From Centipeda felix (lineage in GTDB: Bacteria > Bacillota > Negativicutes > Selenomonadales > Selenomonadaceae), in contig NZ_LT891958.1 in the NCBI RefSeq assembly GCF_900186465.1, positions 545,604-609,603 of the forward strand: a stretch of 64,000 nt of DNA, written 5' to 3'. The position numbers were made by a program, and so were the translations under genes. Shown one piece after another: positions 7,771 to 23,713 of the stretch (the stretch's first letter is position 1; each line of letters begins with the position of its first letter). Below the pieces are notes generated by a model, which saw only the letters and a program-made list of their open reading frames with translations, did not search any database and was not told where the DNA came from.

Positions 7771-8343
7771 TCAGGACAGCATATAGATCATCTGGGACAG
7801 CCCCGTCTCGGGATCCTCCGAGATCAGCACAAAGTCATGCTCCTCATAGAACCTAATCAAGCCGACTGCTTCCGTCTTCACATCGACCATAACGATTCTG
7901 CCGCCAATCGCATCGTGGGCTTTGCGCGTAATTGCCAATGCAAGTCTCAAAATTTCTTTTCCTGTTACGCCGCATTCACACGCATCATTTTTTGCTAATT
8001 GTCCGATAAGCATAACGGGAAGTGCAGGGATTCTTTCTCCGTGCATCTTTCCTGAAAAACCGTCAAGCCTTTTTATTTGCCTGATTGATAGTTCCTCCGA
8101 CAAATACAGAATCTGCGGGGCGATCGAGAAAAAGGCTGCGATTTCGATTTGATTGTTCTCTAAGGCAGAATCATCGACAAAAAGATATGTCCTGCTTTTC
8201 GCCAGTTCTTCAAATTGTACGGCTCGGTTTCTCAAAAAGTGTTCTATATCTGTATCTCTTTTACAGGAGAATCGAGAGAACGCATGATTGAGAATCTGGG
8301 TGTCATAATTATTTTGTAGGGATTTCAGTGAATCGAAGGGCAT
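7771..8343 (-). CDS. GNAT-family acetyltransferase, probably a toxin of a two-gene module
   Basis: The 190-residue protein resembles GNAT proteins: 'LPVMLIGQLAKND' forms a core strand, 'GKEILRLALAITRKA' sits where acetyl-CoA is bound, and the end 'GLIRFYEEHDFVLI' matches the usual 'FYEKxGF' segment. Toxins such as TacT/AtaT acetylate aminoacyl-tRNA, and they sit behind a short antitoxin gene in the same operon. Here a 60-residue acidic-tailed protein overlaps the start by 35 bases. A toxin role is inferred from this arrangement only; an ordinary acetyltransferase is possible. Confidence 0.65.
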   Translation of the reverse strand: MPFDSLKSLQNNYDTQILNHAFSRFSCKRDTDIEHFLRNRAVQFEELAKSRTYLFVDDSALENNQIEIAAFFSIAPQILYLSEELSIRQIKRLDGFSGKMHGERIPALPVMLIGQLAKNDACECGVTGKEILRLALAITRKAHDAIGGRIVMVDVKTEAVGLIRFYEEHDFVLISEDPETGLSQMIYMLS

Positions 8344-8491
8344 TTCTCAGTCTCTCCCTTCCTTCTCTCATCTCCTTGTCTGGATCCGGAAGCTCAAATG
8401 TATGCTTTGGAGGATTGGTAATCGCATCCAAGAACCGATCCATATCCTCCGGCCGCACGCGTATCTCCCGGTCAAAGCTGATGGTAGCCAT
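8309..8491 (-). CDS. Small putative antitoxin upstream of the GNAT gene
   Basis: The 60-residue product starts 'MATISFDREIRVRPEDMDRF', a strand-then-helix beginning that could be a ribbon-helix-helix or an interaction strand, and continues into a charged helical tail. I do not recognise the family. ATG 8491 is chosen because a run of seven G followed by TTGAT stands just upstream, and a good promoter lies 38-66 bases away. The end overlaps the GNAT start by 35 bases, which indicates coupled translation and supports an antitoxin role. Confidence 0.6.
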   Translation of the reverse strand: MATISFDREIRVRPEDMDRFLDAITNPPKHTFELPDPDKEMREGRERLRNALRFTEIPTK

Positions 8492-8528
8492 ATCAACCCC
8501 CCCTATTGCGCTTTCCTGTCTTGGATTT

Positions 8529-8557
8529 ATTCTAGCATATATTTTTTTGCATAGCAA
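8529..8557 (-). promoter_or_regulatory. Promoter of the GNAT module
   Basis: On the minus strand TTGCTA (8557-8552) and TAGAAT (8534-8529) are 17 bases apart, close to the sigma-70 consensus and well placed before ATG 8491. Confidence 0.65.
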
Positions 8558-8559
8558 AC

Positions 8560-8593
8560 AAAAAGCCGTCCCGAGAACCCGAAACGGCTTTTT
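8560..8593 (-). terminator. Terminator of the SSS symporter gene
   Basis: A ten-pair stem (8560-8569 with 8584-8593) ends in CTTTTTGTTT on the minus strand, 20 bases after the symporter stop. Confidence 0.75.
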
Positions 8594-8613
8594 GTAGATG
8601 CGTACAGCTGCGC

Positions 8614-10203
8614 CTACCGCCCAATCCCAAGCGGGGAGAAGATCGCATAGACGGTGAAGATACCGAGGACAACGACGACGGCGACGTACTTACGATACTT
8701 CCACGGCGTGAGGTCAACCTTGTTCGCGTTCGGCGTGAACGAATAGCCGCCCGCAAGCGGTGCGAACTTTGTCGATCCCCACATGACGAGGATGTCGAGG
8801 AAAAAGAGTACGCTGTGGATGTAGAGGAAGTTCAGATCGCCGAAGAGGAACTTCGCGATGATGTAGACGACGATGTGGAAGGTAAAGCAGATCTTCGCCC
8901 CCACCGCCGAGACGTTCTTGTTGAAGAAGCCAAACAGGATGATAACGATGAGCGGGATATTGTAGAAGCCCACGTACTCCTGCAGGAAGTTATACAATCC
9001 CGTCGGCGCATTGATGAGGAGCGGCGCCAGCCCAATGGAGACGAGGGCAATGACGATGTTCGTGATCCTGCCCACGCGCACAACACTCCGCTCAGAGGCA
9101 TCCTTGCGGAAGATCCCCTTGTAGAAGTCCAGTGAGAATAGGGTCGCGGCGCTGTTGAGTGCGGCGACATACGTACTGAGAATCGCACCGAAGATGATCG
9201 CACCGAAGATGCCGTACATCCACGGCGGCAAAATTGCCTTCACGAGCGTCGGATAGGCAGCATCCGGCAGGGGCAGCGAGCCGTCGAACATGACGAAGGC
9301 GATGATGCCCGGCAAAACGAGGAAGAGCGGCCCAAAAAGTTTGAAAATCGCAAGCGTCAAAACGCCCTTCTGCCCCTCGGCGAGGTTGCGCCCCGCGATG
9401 GTCTTCTGTACGATGAACTGGTTCGTATTCCAGTAGAACATCGTGTTAAAGAGCAGCCCAAGCAGCAGTGTCGGCCATGGCACCGCCTTCGAATCGATTG
9501 CTCCGATGGCATTCAGCTTCTCCGGTGCTGCCGCCGCCATGCGCGAGAATCCATCGACGATGCTGCCGTCGCCGAGCATATAGAGTCCGATGAACGGAAT
9601 GCTGATGCCGCCGACGAGGAGTCCCACGCCGTAGACGCTGTCACTCACCGCACTGATCCCCATGCCGCCCATGAGGAGGTAGGCAAGACCCACGATGCCG
9701 ACGATCGCAGCCGTCACCATGATGCCTTCATACTGCGAGATCCCGAGCAGCTCACTCACACTGAACAGCTGGTTGAACACGAGCGCACCGGAGTAAAGGA
9801 TGGTTGGCAATAGGATAAAGGCATAGCTCGTCTGAATCAGGAACGAGATGACGAGTCGGAACTGATTATCGTAGCGCAGCGCGAGAAATTCCGGAATCGT
9901 CGAGACACCGTGCCGCAGATAGTTCGGCAGGAAGACAAAGGCAAGCGTTAGGATCGAGAAACAGGCGATGATCTCCCACGCCATGACCTCCATGCCGACT
10001 GCATACGCAAGCCCGCTCTGTCCGACAATCTGCTCCGTCGAGAGATTTGCCATGAGCATTGTGCCCGCGATGACAAGCCCGCCGAGACTGCGACCGCTGA
10101 AGAAATACCCATCGGTATTCTCCTTGTTGATGTTCCTCGTCCGATACCATGCAAAAATCCAGATACCGGCGACTATCACGAGGAATGAAAGAATTGGAAT
10201 CAT
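8614..10203 (-). CDS. Sodium:solute symporter (SSS family)
   Basis: The 529-residue membrane protein has some 13-14 hydrophobic segments. 'GYFFSGRSLGGLVIAGTMLM' with 'ANLSTEQIVGQSGLAY' is the conserved N-terminal region of SSS sugar symporters, and 'GISAVSDSVYGVGLLVGG' and 'FYWNTNQFIVQKTIAGRNLA' match the SglT-like group. A sugar or polyol is therefore the likely substrate, moved with Na+. ATG 10203 follows seven G and TAGCA, an unusual Shine-Dalgarno; the open frame continues upstream without a better site. A promoter and a nested palindrome lie about 75-120 bases upstream. Confidence 0.85.
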   Translation of the reverse strand: MIPILSFLVIVAGIWIFAWYRTRNINKENTDGYFFSGRSLGGLVIAGTMLMANLSTEQIVGQSGLAYAVGMEVMAWEIIACFSILTLAFVFLPNYLRHGVSTIPEFLALRYDNQFRLVISFLIQTSYAFILLPTILYSGALVFNQLFSVSELLGISQYEGIMVTAAIVGIVGLAYLLMGGMGISAVSDSVYGVGLLVGGISIPFIGLYMLGDGSIVDGFSRMAAAAPEKLNAIGAIDSKAVPWPTLLLGLLFNTMFYWNTNQFIVQKTIAGRNLAEGQKGVLTLAIFKLFGPLFLVLPGIIAFVMFDGSLPLPDAAYPTLVKAILPPWMYGIFGAIIFGAILSTYVAALNSAATLFSLDFYKGIFRKDASERSVVRVGRITNIVIALVSIGLAPLLINAPTGLYNFLQEYVGFYNIPLIVIILFGFFNKNVSAVGAKICFTFHIVVYIIAKFLFGDLNFLYIHSVLFFLDILVMWGSTKFAPLAGGYSFTPNANKVDLTPWKYRKYVAVVVVLGIFTVYAIFSPLGIGR

Positions 10204-10273
10204 TGCTACCCCCCCATAACAGAAAGAACCCGCCCTTAATGTTTCTATAAAGCAACTATTAAGAGACATAAAT

Positions 10274-10299
10274 GTTATCATAAGATAACCAAGGGTTAT
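10274..10299 (-). promoter_or_regulatory. Nested palindrome, candidate operator of the SSS gene
   Basis: GTTATC-N4-GATAAC (10274-10289) overlaps ATAACC-N3-GGTTAT (10285-10299). The three alternating half-sites lie directly downstream of the -10 box and reach it, a typical repressor position. No known regulator is assigned. Confidence 0.45.
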
Positions 10300-10325
10300 T
10301 ATACATATTTCATTTCGCTTAGCAA
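10298..10325 (-). promoter_or_regulatory. Promoter of the SSS symporter
   Basis: On the minus strand TTGCTA (10325-10320) and a perfect TATAAT (10303-10298) are 16 bases apart. Confidence 0.6.
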
Positions 10326-10337
10326 GACCCAAAGAAT

Positions 10338-10385
10338 AAAAAAAGGGCTGTATTACGAGAATTTCATTTTCCCGTAATACAGCCC
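10338..10385 (-). terminator. Terminator of the cytidylate-kinase-like gene
   Basis: GGGCTGTATTACG (10345-10357) pairs with CGTAATACAGCCC (10373-10385); on the minus strand a run of seven T follows. Confidence 0.85.
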
Positions 10386-10396
10386 GAATGCTTCTA

Positions 10397-11008
10397 TTAT
10401 TTTCCGCGACGACGCAGCTCAACATAGCTCAAGATAAGCTCTGCCGCTGCTTCCAGTGAGAGCTGGCTCGTATTGATGAGGAGGTCGTAGTTCTCGGGAT
10501 CTCCCCACGTCTGTCCCGTATAGTACGCATAGTACTGCTTGCGGATGGCATCCTCATCATCGAGTTCCTCGATGTAGTGATTGCCGTAGTGCGTCTTCGC
10601 ACGCTCCTTGCGGAATGCATTATCTGCATAAATGAAGAAGGAGAACGCATCGGGGTTGTCTTTCAAAATATAGTCTGCACAGCGTCCGAGAAAAACAGCA
10701 CTCTCCTTCTCGGCGATCTTCAGAATCACCTTTGCTTGCTCGATATACATACGGTTGTGCTGTGGCACACGCACGTAAGCATAGTCGCCAAGGTTTCCGA
10801 GGCAGTTCTCCGGCGAGTTATAGGAACGCTCGATAAGGCTTTCAAAATCCTGTGCATCCTCAGCATCTGTCACATTTTCCGCCGCCATAGCGACAATTTT
10901 TCGATCATAGCGCTTAACGCCCATTTTCTTCGCGAGAATCTCTGCAACCTCGCGCCCACCGCTGCCATACTGGCGCGTGATGGTGATGAGAGTTTTCTGA
11001 TCCATCAT
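10397..11008 (-). CDS. Cytidylate-kinase-like P-loop protein
   Basis: The 203-residue protein has 'LITITRQYGSGGREVAEILA' near its start, the glycine-rich loop of the cytidylate-kinase-like family, then 'KRYDRKIVAMAA' and 'AVFLGRCADYILKD', a lid-like 'RKERAKTHYG' and 'YYAYYTGQTWGDPENYDLLI'. The family is related to CMP kinase but the substrate of this branch is not established. AAAGGAG precedes the ATG. The gene lies 41 bases after the stop of a GPH symporter and is likely cotranscribed with it; the same order occurs, with a broken kinase, at 5426-7441. This linkage suggests a role tied to uptake or phosphorylation of the transported compound (inference). Confidence 0.8.
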   Translation of the reverse strand: MMDQKTLITITRQYGSGGREVAEILAKKMGVKRYDRKIVAMAAENVTDAEDAQDFESLIERSYNSPENCLGNLGDYAYVRVPQHNRMYIEQAKVILKIAEKESAVFLGRCADYILKDNPDAFSFFIYADNAFRKERAKTHYGNHYIEELDDEDAIRKQYYAYYTGQTWGDPENYDLLINTSQLSLEAAAELILSYVELRRRGK

Positions 11009-11049
11009 ATCGCTCCTTTCAATACAGCAGGACGCGCCCTGCTGTGTGG

Positions 11050-12435
11050 TTACATTTCACCGCGCGCCTCGCGTGCAACAAGATCGCGCATGATCTCGGG
11101 ATACTTTTGATCCAGCTCATAGAAGTAGAGTACAACAATCAGAACGATCCACACAAAGATCGGCCCCCACATGTAGATGCTGACGATCATATCAATGACC
11201 TGCTGGCTCTGCATGACTGAGCCAGCGGAGGACGAAACATAGCCTGCATAGGAGAGGAGCCCCGTGAGGAGTGCGCTCGTAAGCCCGGAGCCGACCTTCG
11301 TACCAACCGAGCCACCGGAGAAGATCAGACCTTCCTGGCGGAGACGCGTCTTCCACTGGCCGTACTCTACAGCATCACCAATAAAGCCGAAAATGACGGA
11401 CTGAATCGGTGCGAAACCAATGCCGCGAACGACACAGCTAAATACAACCCAGCCAAAATCCGTAGGATTCAAAAGGAAGATGACATGACCGATAAAGCAG
11501 ATGAGAACACCGCCCAAGGACATGTTGCGCTTGCCGAAGCGGCGCAGGAGCCGCGGGCTGAACACCGCCATAACAAAGATCGTGACCAGCGTCTCCAGGA
11601 GATAGAGGCTGCCGTAAATCGTATCATCGGAAAAAATGTATTTGCAGTAATAAGGGAGAATCGTCCCCGTAATCGTGAAGATAACGTTCTGCATCATCCA
11701 GATCGTCATACCCGCCCAGAAGTACGGATTGACAGCGAGAGCCTTGAGCGCCTTGCCAACCGGAATTTTCGCCGCCTTTGCACGAGCCTCGATCACAACG
11801 GTCTCTTTGCAGCGTGAGAAGCAGAAGATCAAAAGCACCAGTCCAACGACAGCCCAGATGCTCATGACCTCAACCCATGCCATCTGCGTATCGCCAAAGA
11901 CCTTGACCAGCGGAAGTGTTGCCGAGACCGAGAGAATACGGCCCCAGGGTGAGAGACACATACGCGTGATCGAGAGCATATCACGTTCCTTTGAAGCACG
12001 TGTCATCATCGCCGAAAGTGAGCCATACGGAAGATTCAGCGCTGTATAGCAAACTGTCGTACAGAGATTGTATGTAACAAACAGATAGGCAAACTGCATT
12101 GCTGAGGATCCCTGCGGAACTGTATAGATAAGTACAATGGATACCGCAAACGGTACGCTCATCCACAAAATCCAAGGGCGGGACTTACCCCACTTGGAAT
12201 TTGTCTTCTCAACAATAAATCCCATGATGACATCAGACACACCATCAAAACAGCGGGACAGGAGCATAACCATACCGACCATCGCAGGATCGATCCCTGC
12301 ATAGTCCGTATAGAAAAATGTCAGAATGCCCATCGCTCCCCATACGACGTTTTGGGCTGTGTCACCAAGGCCGTAAGCAATACGGGTCATCCACGGAAGA
12401 CGACCTCCTGCAGCCTGTGTCTGCGAATTGCTCAT
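11050..12435 (-). CDS. GPH-family sugar:cation symporter (copy 2)
   Basis: The 461-residue protein is a clear paralogue of the one at 5426-6817: 'YGLGDTAQNVVWGAMGILTF', 'RCFDGVSDVIMGFIVEKTNS', 'GDAVEYGQWKTRLRQEGLIF' and the C-terminal 'YPEIMRDLVAREARGEM'. It has about 12 hydrophobic segments. ATG 12435 is preceded by GAGGAGGGG at the right distance; another Met 6 codons upstream has none. It leads a two-gene unit with the cytidylate-kinase-like gene. The two copies differ most in the central cytoplasmic loop, so they may carry different sugars. Confidence 0.88.
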   Translation of the reverse strand: MSNSQTQAAGGRLPWMTRIAYGLGDTAQNVVWGAMGILTFFYTDYAGIDPAMVGMVMLLSRCFDGVSDVIMGFIVEKTNSKWGKSRPWILWMSVPFAVSIVLIYTVPQGSSAMQFAYLFVTYNLCTTVCYTALNLPYGSLSAMMTRASKERDMLSITRMCLSPWGRILSVSATLPLVKVFGDTQMAWVEVMSIWAVVGLVLLIFCFSRCKETVVIEARAKAAKIPVGKALKALAVNPYFWAGMTIWMMQNVIFTITGTILPYYCKYIFSDDTIYGSLYLLETLVTIFVMAVFSPRLLRRFGKRNMSLGGVLICFIGHVIFLLNPTDFGWVVFSCVVRGIGFAPIQSVIFGFIGDAVEYGQWKTRLRQEGLIFSGGSVGTKVGSGLTSALLTGLLSYAGYVSSSAGSVMQSQQVIDMIVSIYMWGPIFVWIVLIVVLYFYELDQKYPEIMRDLVAREARGEM

Positions 12436-12777
12436 CGCAATTCCCCTCCTCACTTAGTAAACAAAAACCGAATTGCATGTTGATTCCTTCTTTCCCCCCT
12501 TCAGGAATCATGTTTGTCTTTTTGTGATATATTATTTCTATATCTATATTTTATATTTTTTCCCATTTAACAATCTCTATTTTCTTGTCTTTTCTTCAAC
12601 ATATGCTCATGATAAAGCCCTGATAAATAAAGTGGTTTCCATTTCTTTTCCATTTTTTATTCATCAATACTATATTTTCTTGCTTTTATGGAACTTATCG
12701 AGATTTTTTACCTTATTTTCTGATATATCGAGATAATCTTTTGGTTTTATATTGTGCACTTGTTCCAACACAAACAA
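12436..12777. other. AT-rich intergenic region
   Basis: This 340-base stretch is far richer in A and T than its surroundings and must hold the promoter of the leftward symporter, but no convincing -35/-10 pair was found. A possible 87-codon frame on the plus strand is low-complexity (Phe, Tyr, Ile) and has no ribosome site, so it is not called. Confidence 0.4.
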
Positions 12778-12811
12778 AAAGACCCCAATAGAATCTCTAT
12801 CGGGATCTTTT
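12778..12811 (-). terminator. Terminator of rpoBC
   Basis: Fourteen bases on each side (12778-12791 with 12798-12811) pair with two imperfections, and the minus strand continues with TTTTTGTTTG. It lies about 50 bases after the rpoC stop. Confidence 0.65.
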
Positions 12812-12859
12812 GAGTAATATTGTTCATGCAGATAAAGAGCCAAAAGCGCTCATCTCAGA

Positions 12860-16891
<4,032 letters not shown>

Positions 16892-16909
16892 CAGCTGCCA
16901 CTCCCTTCC

Positions 16910-20650
<3,741 letters not shown>

Positions 20651-20717
20651 GAACGCTGTCACCCTTTCGCTGGAATATCCTCTGGCATCTGAGCGCCGCT
20701 CTCAGAATTGAACAGAC

Positions 20718-20751
20718 ACAAAAAGAACAAGGCAGCCATGTGAGTACCTTG
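20718..20751 (-). terminator. Possible attenuator in the rpoB leader
   Basis: On the minus strand a seven-pair stem (20751-20745 with 20734-20728, one G-U) is followed by TTCTTTTTGTG. It lies between the rpoBC promoter and rpoB, so it could reduce readthrough into the operon. The stem is short. Confidence 0.4.
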
Positions 20752-20845
20752 CTCTCTTGTCCTTTCTAACCGCACAGCATACTGCGCGGCGTCCTCCCCT
20801 GAAAAAAGGCGCACAAATCCCATACTTACGTCAATAGGTCATTGT

Positions 20846-20874
20846 ATGATACTACATCGGAGATACCGTGTCAA
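20846..20874 (-). promoter_or_regulatory. rpoBC promoter
   Basis: A perfect TTGACA (20874-20869) and TATCAT (20851-20846) are 17 bases apart on the minus strand. Transcription from here would give a leader of nearly 190 bases before rpoB. Confidence 0.8.
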
Positions 20875-20959
20875 GGGGGGGATTTTTCTATTTTTGCATT
20901 TTCCGGTAGGAGCACAGGCAATAGCGTACCGACACGACCTCCATCAAACAGCGAAGTCA

Positions 20960-20988
20960 TTGACAAAGCGGCGCGTCTATGCTACGTT
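20960..20988 (+). promoter_or_regulatory. metNIQ promoter
   Basis: TTGACA (20960-20965) and TACGTT (20983-20988) are 17 bases apart, giving a leader of only about 25 bases. That is too short for an S-box or other methionine riboswitch. Confidence 0.6.
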
Positions 20989-21017
20989 TAATCGGTATCA
21001 ACGAAGAGAGGCTACAA

Positions 21018-22070
21018 ATGATACAGCTAAAGAATATTGTCAAAACATACGCAGGCGATGTGCACGCTCTGCGCGGTATCGATCTCTCGATTGAGCGCGG
21101 CAGCATCTATGGCATCATTGGGCTGTCAGGCGCAGGAAAATCGACGCTCATCCGCTGCATCAATATGCTTGAGCGCCCGACGAGCGGCGCTGTCCTCGTG
21201 GACGGACGCGATCTCATGCAGGTCTCGGAGAGCGAACTGCGCGAGGAGCGGCGGCACATCGGCATGATTTTTCAGCACTTTAATCTGCTGTCCTCTGCGA
21301 CGGTCTACGACAACGTGGCATTCCCGCTGCGGCTCGCAGGGAAGTCTGCCGAGGAGCTCCGCCCCAAGGTGACGGAGCTGCTCACGCTGGTCGGGCTCGG
21401 CGACAAGGCAAATGCCTACCCGAGCCATCTCTCGGGTGGGCAGAAGCAGCGCGTCGGCATCGCGCGCGCACTCGCAGGAGATCCGAAGGTACTGCTCTGT
21501 GACGAGGCAACCTCGGCACTCGACCCGCAGACAACGAAGTCCATCCTCGCGCTCATCCGCGACATCAACCGCCGTATGGGACTGACCGTCGTCGTCATCA
21601 CGCATGAAATGCAGGTCATCAAGGATATCTGTGACCGCGTTGCCGTCCTCGACGGCGGCATCATCGCCGAGGAGGGCGATGTGGTGGACGTGTTCACCGC
21701 ACCGCAGCAGCCGATCACGAAGGAGTTCATCAGCGTGCTCCTATCGAACGAACTGCCGACGGCATTTCGCGGAAATTCCATCGAAGAAGCGCCGAGCGAG
21801 GGGAGCTATATGCTCCTGCGCCTTACATTCCTCGGCGAGCGCGCGGACGATCCCGTGCTCGCGGAGATGATCCGCCGCTTCCCAACCATTGAGGTGACGA
21901 TGCTCTTCGGTACACTCGACCAGATCAAGGAGCTGCCGTTCGGGCGTATGATCATCGGGATGCGCGGCGCACCGGAGGAGATACAGCGCGCCATCGACTA
22001 TCTCTCGGAACAGCATTTGAAACAGGAGGTGATCGGCTATGTCCGCCGAAATGATTCCCCTGCTGACTAA
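21018..22070 (+). CDS. metN: Methionine ABC transporter ATP-binding protein
   Basis: The 350-residue ATPase has Walker A 'GLSGAGKSTLIRC', the ABC signature 'LSGGQKQRVGIARAL' and Walker B 'VLLCDEATSALD'. The C-terminal hundred residues form the NIL domain that senses intracellular methionine in MetN ('FPTIEVTMLFGTLDQIKELP'). AGAGG lies 8 bases before ATG 21018, which fits the conserved start 'MIQLKNIVKTYAGD'. It overlaps metI by 32 bases and with metI and metQ forms the D/L-methionine importer. Confidence 0.95.
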   Translation: MIQLKNIVKTYAGDVHALRGIDLSIERGSIYGIIGLSGAGKSTLIRCINMLERPTSGAVLVDGRDLMQVSESELREERRHIGMIFQHFNLLSSATVYDNVAFPLRLAGKSAEELRPKVTELLTLVGLGDKANAYPSHLSGGQKQRVGIARALAGDPKVLLCDEATSALDPQTTKSILALIRDINRRMGLTVVVITHEMQVIKDICDRVAVLDGGIIAEEGDVVDVFTAPQQPITKEFISVLLSNELPTAFRGNSIEEAPSEGSYMLLRLTFLGERADDPVLAEMIRRFPTIEVTMLFGTLDQIKELPFGRMIIGMRGAPEEIQRAIDYLSEQHLKQEVIGYVRRNDSPAD

Positions 22071-22692
22071 GGCACTCGGAGAGACCGTCTATATGGTCGC
22101 GGTCAGTATGGTCATCTCGAGTGCGCTCGGCATCCCGCTCGGCGTGCTCCTGCACGTGACAGCGCGGGGCGAGATCCTCGATGCGCCGGCGGTGAACCGC
22201 TCGATCGGCGCGGTGGTCAACGCGATCCGCTCCATCCCGTTCATCATCCTGATGGTGGCAATCATCCCGCTGACTCGTCTCATCGTCGGCTCGGCGATCG
22301 GCACGACGGCGGCGATGGTGCCGCTCGTCATCGCCTCGGTCCCGTTCATCGGACGGCAGGTGGAGACCTCGCTGCGCGAGGTGCCGCACGGTCTCATCGA
22401 GGCGGCGCTCTCCATGGGGGCGACGCCGCTGCAGATTGTGACGCGCGTGCTCCTGCCGGAGTCCATGCCCGGCATCGTCAGCCAGCTCACGACGGTCGTC
22501 ATCGCACTCGTCGGCGAGTCCGCCATGGCCGGTGCGATCGGCGGCGGCGGTCTTGGTGATCTCGCGATCCGCTACGGCTATCAGCGGTTCCGCCCCGACA
22601 TCATGCTCGCGACCGTCGTCATTCTCATTGTTCTCGTCCAGCTCGTGCAGTTTGCAGGCAATACCCTCGCCGCACGGCTGAATAAGAAATAA
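22039..22692 (+). CDS. metI: Methionine ABC transporter permease
   Basis: The 217-residue inner-membrane protein has five or so transmembrane segments and the permease EAA loop 'EVPHGLIEAALSMGATPLQI'. Length and the closing 'RLNKK' are typical of MetI. AGGAGGTGATC precedes the ATG inside metN, so translation is coupled. Confidence 0.95.
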   Translation: MSAEMIPLLTKALGETVYMVAVSMVISSALGIPLGVLLHVTARGEILDAPAVNRSIGAVVNAIRSIPFIILMVAIIPLTRLIVGSAIGTTAAMVPLVIASVPFIGRQVETSLREVPHGLIEAALSMGATPLQIVTRVLLPESMPGIVSQLTTVVIALVGESAMAGAIGGGGLGDLAIRYGYQRFRPDIMLATVVILIVLVQLVQFAGNTLAARLNKK

Positions 22693-22727
22693 ATTCTTAG
22701 AGATCAATTTTTCAAAGGAGGTATTTT

Positions 22728-23546
22728 ATGAAAAAACTGCTCGCTCTTGTGCTTGCCGTCACTGCATTTGCCCTCGCCGGCTGCGGCGGCAGCGCAGACA
22801 AACCCGCCGACAACGCCAAGGCGGAGAAGGTCGTCAAGGTCGGTGCATCGCCCGTTCCCCACGCGGAGATCCTCGAGGCGATCCGCCCCGAGCTCGAAAA
22901 GGAAGGCGTAAAGCTCGAGATCGTCGAATTCAACGACTATGTTCAGCCGAACATCGCCACGAACGATAAGGAAATCGACGCGAACTTCTTCCAGCACGAG
23001 CCATACCTGAAGAATTTTGTTGAGGAGCACCCCGAGCTGAAGCTCGTGAACGTTCTCGGTGTCCACATCGAGCCGATGGGCGTCTACTCGCACAAGATCA
23101 AGAAGCTCGACGAGCTGAAGGACGGCGCATCCGTCTCCATCCCGAGCGATCCGACGAACGGCGGCCGTGCGCTGCTGCTCCTCGCGCGTGCGAACCTCAT
23201 CAAGCTGAAGGACGGTGCCGGTACGACGGCGACGGTGCAGGACATCGTCGACAACCCGAAGCACCTCAAGATCCAGGAGATCGAGGCGCCGCAGCTGCCG
23301 CGCACGCTGGATGACGTTGATATCTCCGTCATCAACACGAACTGGGCAATGCAGGCGGATCTCGTGCCGACGCGCGACGCCCTCATCATGGAGGACAAGA
23401 CCTCGCCGTACGTCAACATCCTCGTCGTCCGCCAGGGCGATGAGAACCGCCCCGAGATTCAGGCGCTCGTCAAGGCCCTCCACTCTGAGACGGTCAAGAA
23501 CTTCATCAACGATAAGTACAAGGGCGCGATTGTTCCCGCGTTCTGA
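22728..23546 (+). CDS. metQ: Methionine-binding lipoprotein
   Basis: The 272-residue protein starts with a lipoprotein signal peptide ending in the lipobox 'LAGC' (Cys about residue 19). The mature part has the NlpA/MetQ features 'VGASPVPHAEILEAIRPELE' and 'VEFNDYVQPNIA', with 'DANFFQHEPYLKNF' after it. It would sit on the outer face of the cytoplasmic membrane and deliver methionine to MetNI. AAAGGAGG lies 7 bases before ATG. A very strong terminator follows about 110 bases later. Confidence 0.94.
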   Translation: MKKLLALVLAVTAFALAGCGGSADKPADNAKAEKVVKVGASPVPHAEILEAIRPELEKEGVKLEIVEFNDYVQPNIATNDKEIDANFFQHEPYLKNFVEEHPELKLVNVLGVHIEPMGVYSHKIKKLDELKDGASVSIPSDPTNGGRALLLLARANLIKLKDGAGTTATVQDIVDNPKHLKIQEIEAPQLPRTLDDVDISVINTNWAMQADLVPTRDALIMEDKTSPYVNILVVRQGDENRPEIQALVKALHSETVKNFINDKYKGAIVPAF

Positions 23547-23580
23547 TCGTAAGAGCAAAGGAATCTAGCCTCATCGACGC

Positions 23581-23659
23581 GCTGCTATGCCGTTATACAA
23601 AGCCTTCCCCGTTATCACGGGGGAAGGGGGACCGCGTAAGCGGTGGAAGGGGCACAAAA
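23581..23659 (+). repeat. GC-rich intergenic repeat, copy 1 (family 2)
   Basis: GCTGCTATGCCGTTAT, CAAAGCCTTCCCCG, TATCACGGG and AAGGGGGACCGC...GCGGTGGAAGGGGCACAAAA also occur, inverted and split, at 52007-52201. It contains two small hairpins. It follows metQ. Confidence 0.8.
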
Positions 23660-23702
23660 GGGGTGTTGTACGAAGCGTTCAGCTTCGTACAACACCCCTT
23701 CT
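23658..23702. terminator. Bidirectional terminator between metQ and the DUF2939-like gene
   Basis: A perfect 19-bp stem (23658-23676 with 23682-23700) has a 5-base loop. It can end both convergent units. Confidence 0.85.
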
Positions 23703-23713
23703 TTCATTCATAT

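Noticed and set aside
12473-12736. An 87-codon frame in the AT-rich gap before rpoC
   Set aside because: Low-complexity hydrophobic product caused by AT richness; no ribosome site.
20875-21017. A methionine riboswitch before metN
   Set aside because: The promoter leaves a leader of only about 25 bases and no S-box core or terminator hairpin is seen.
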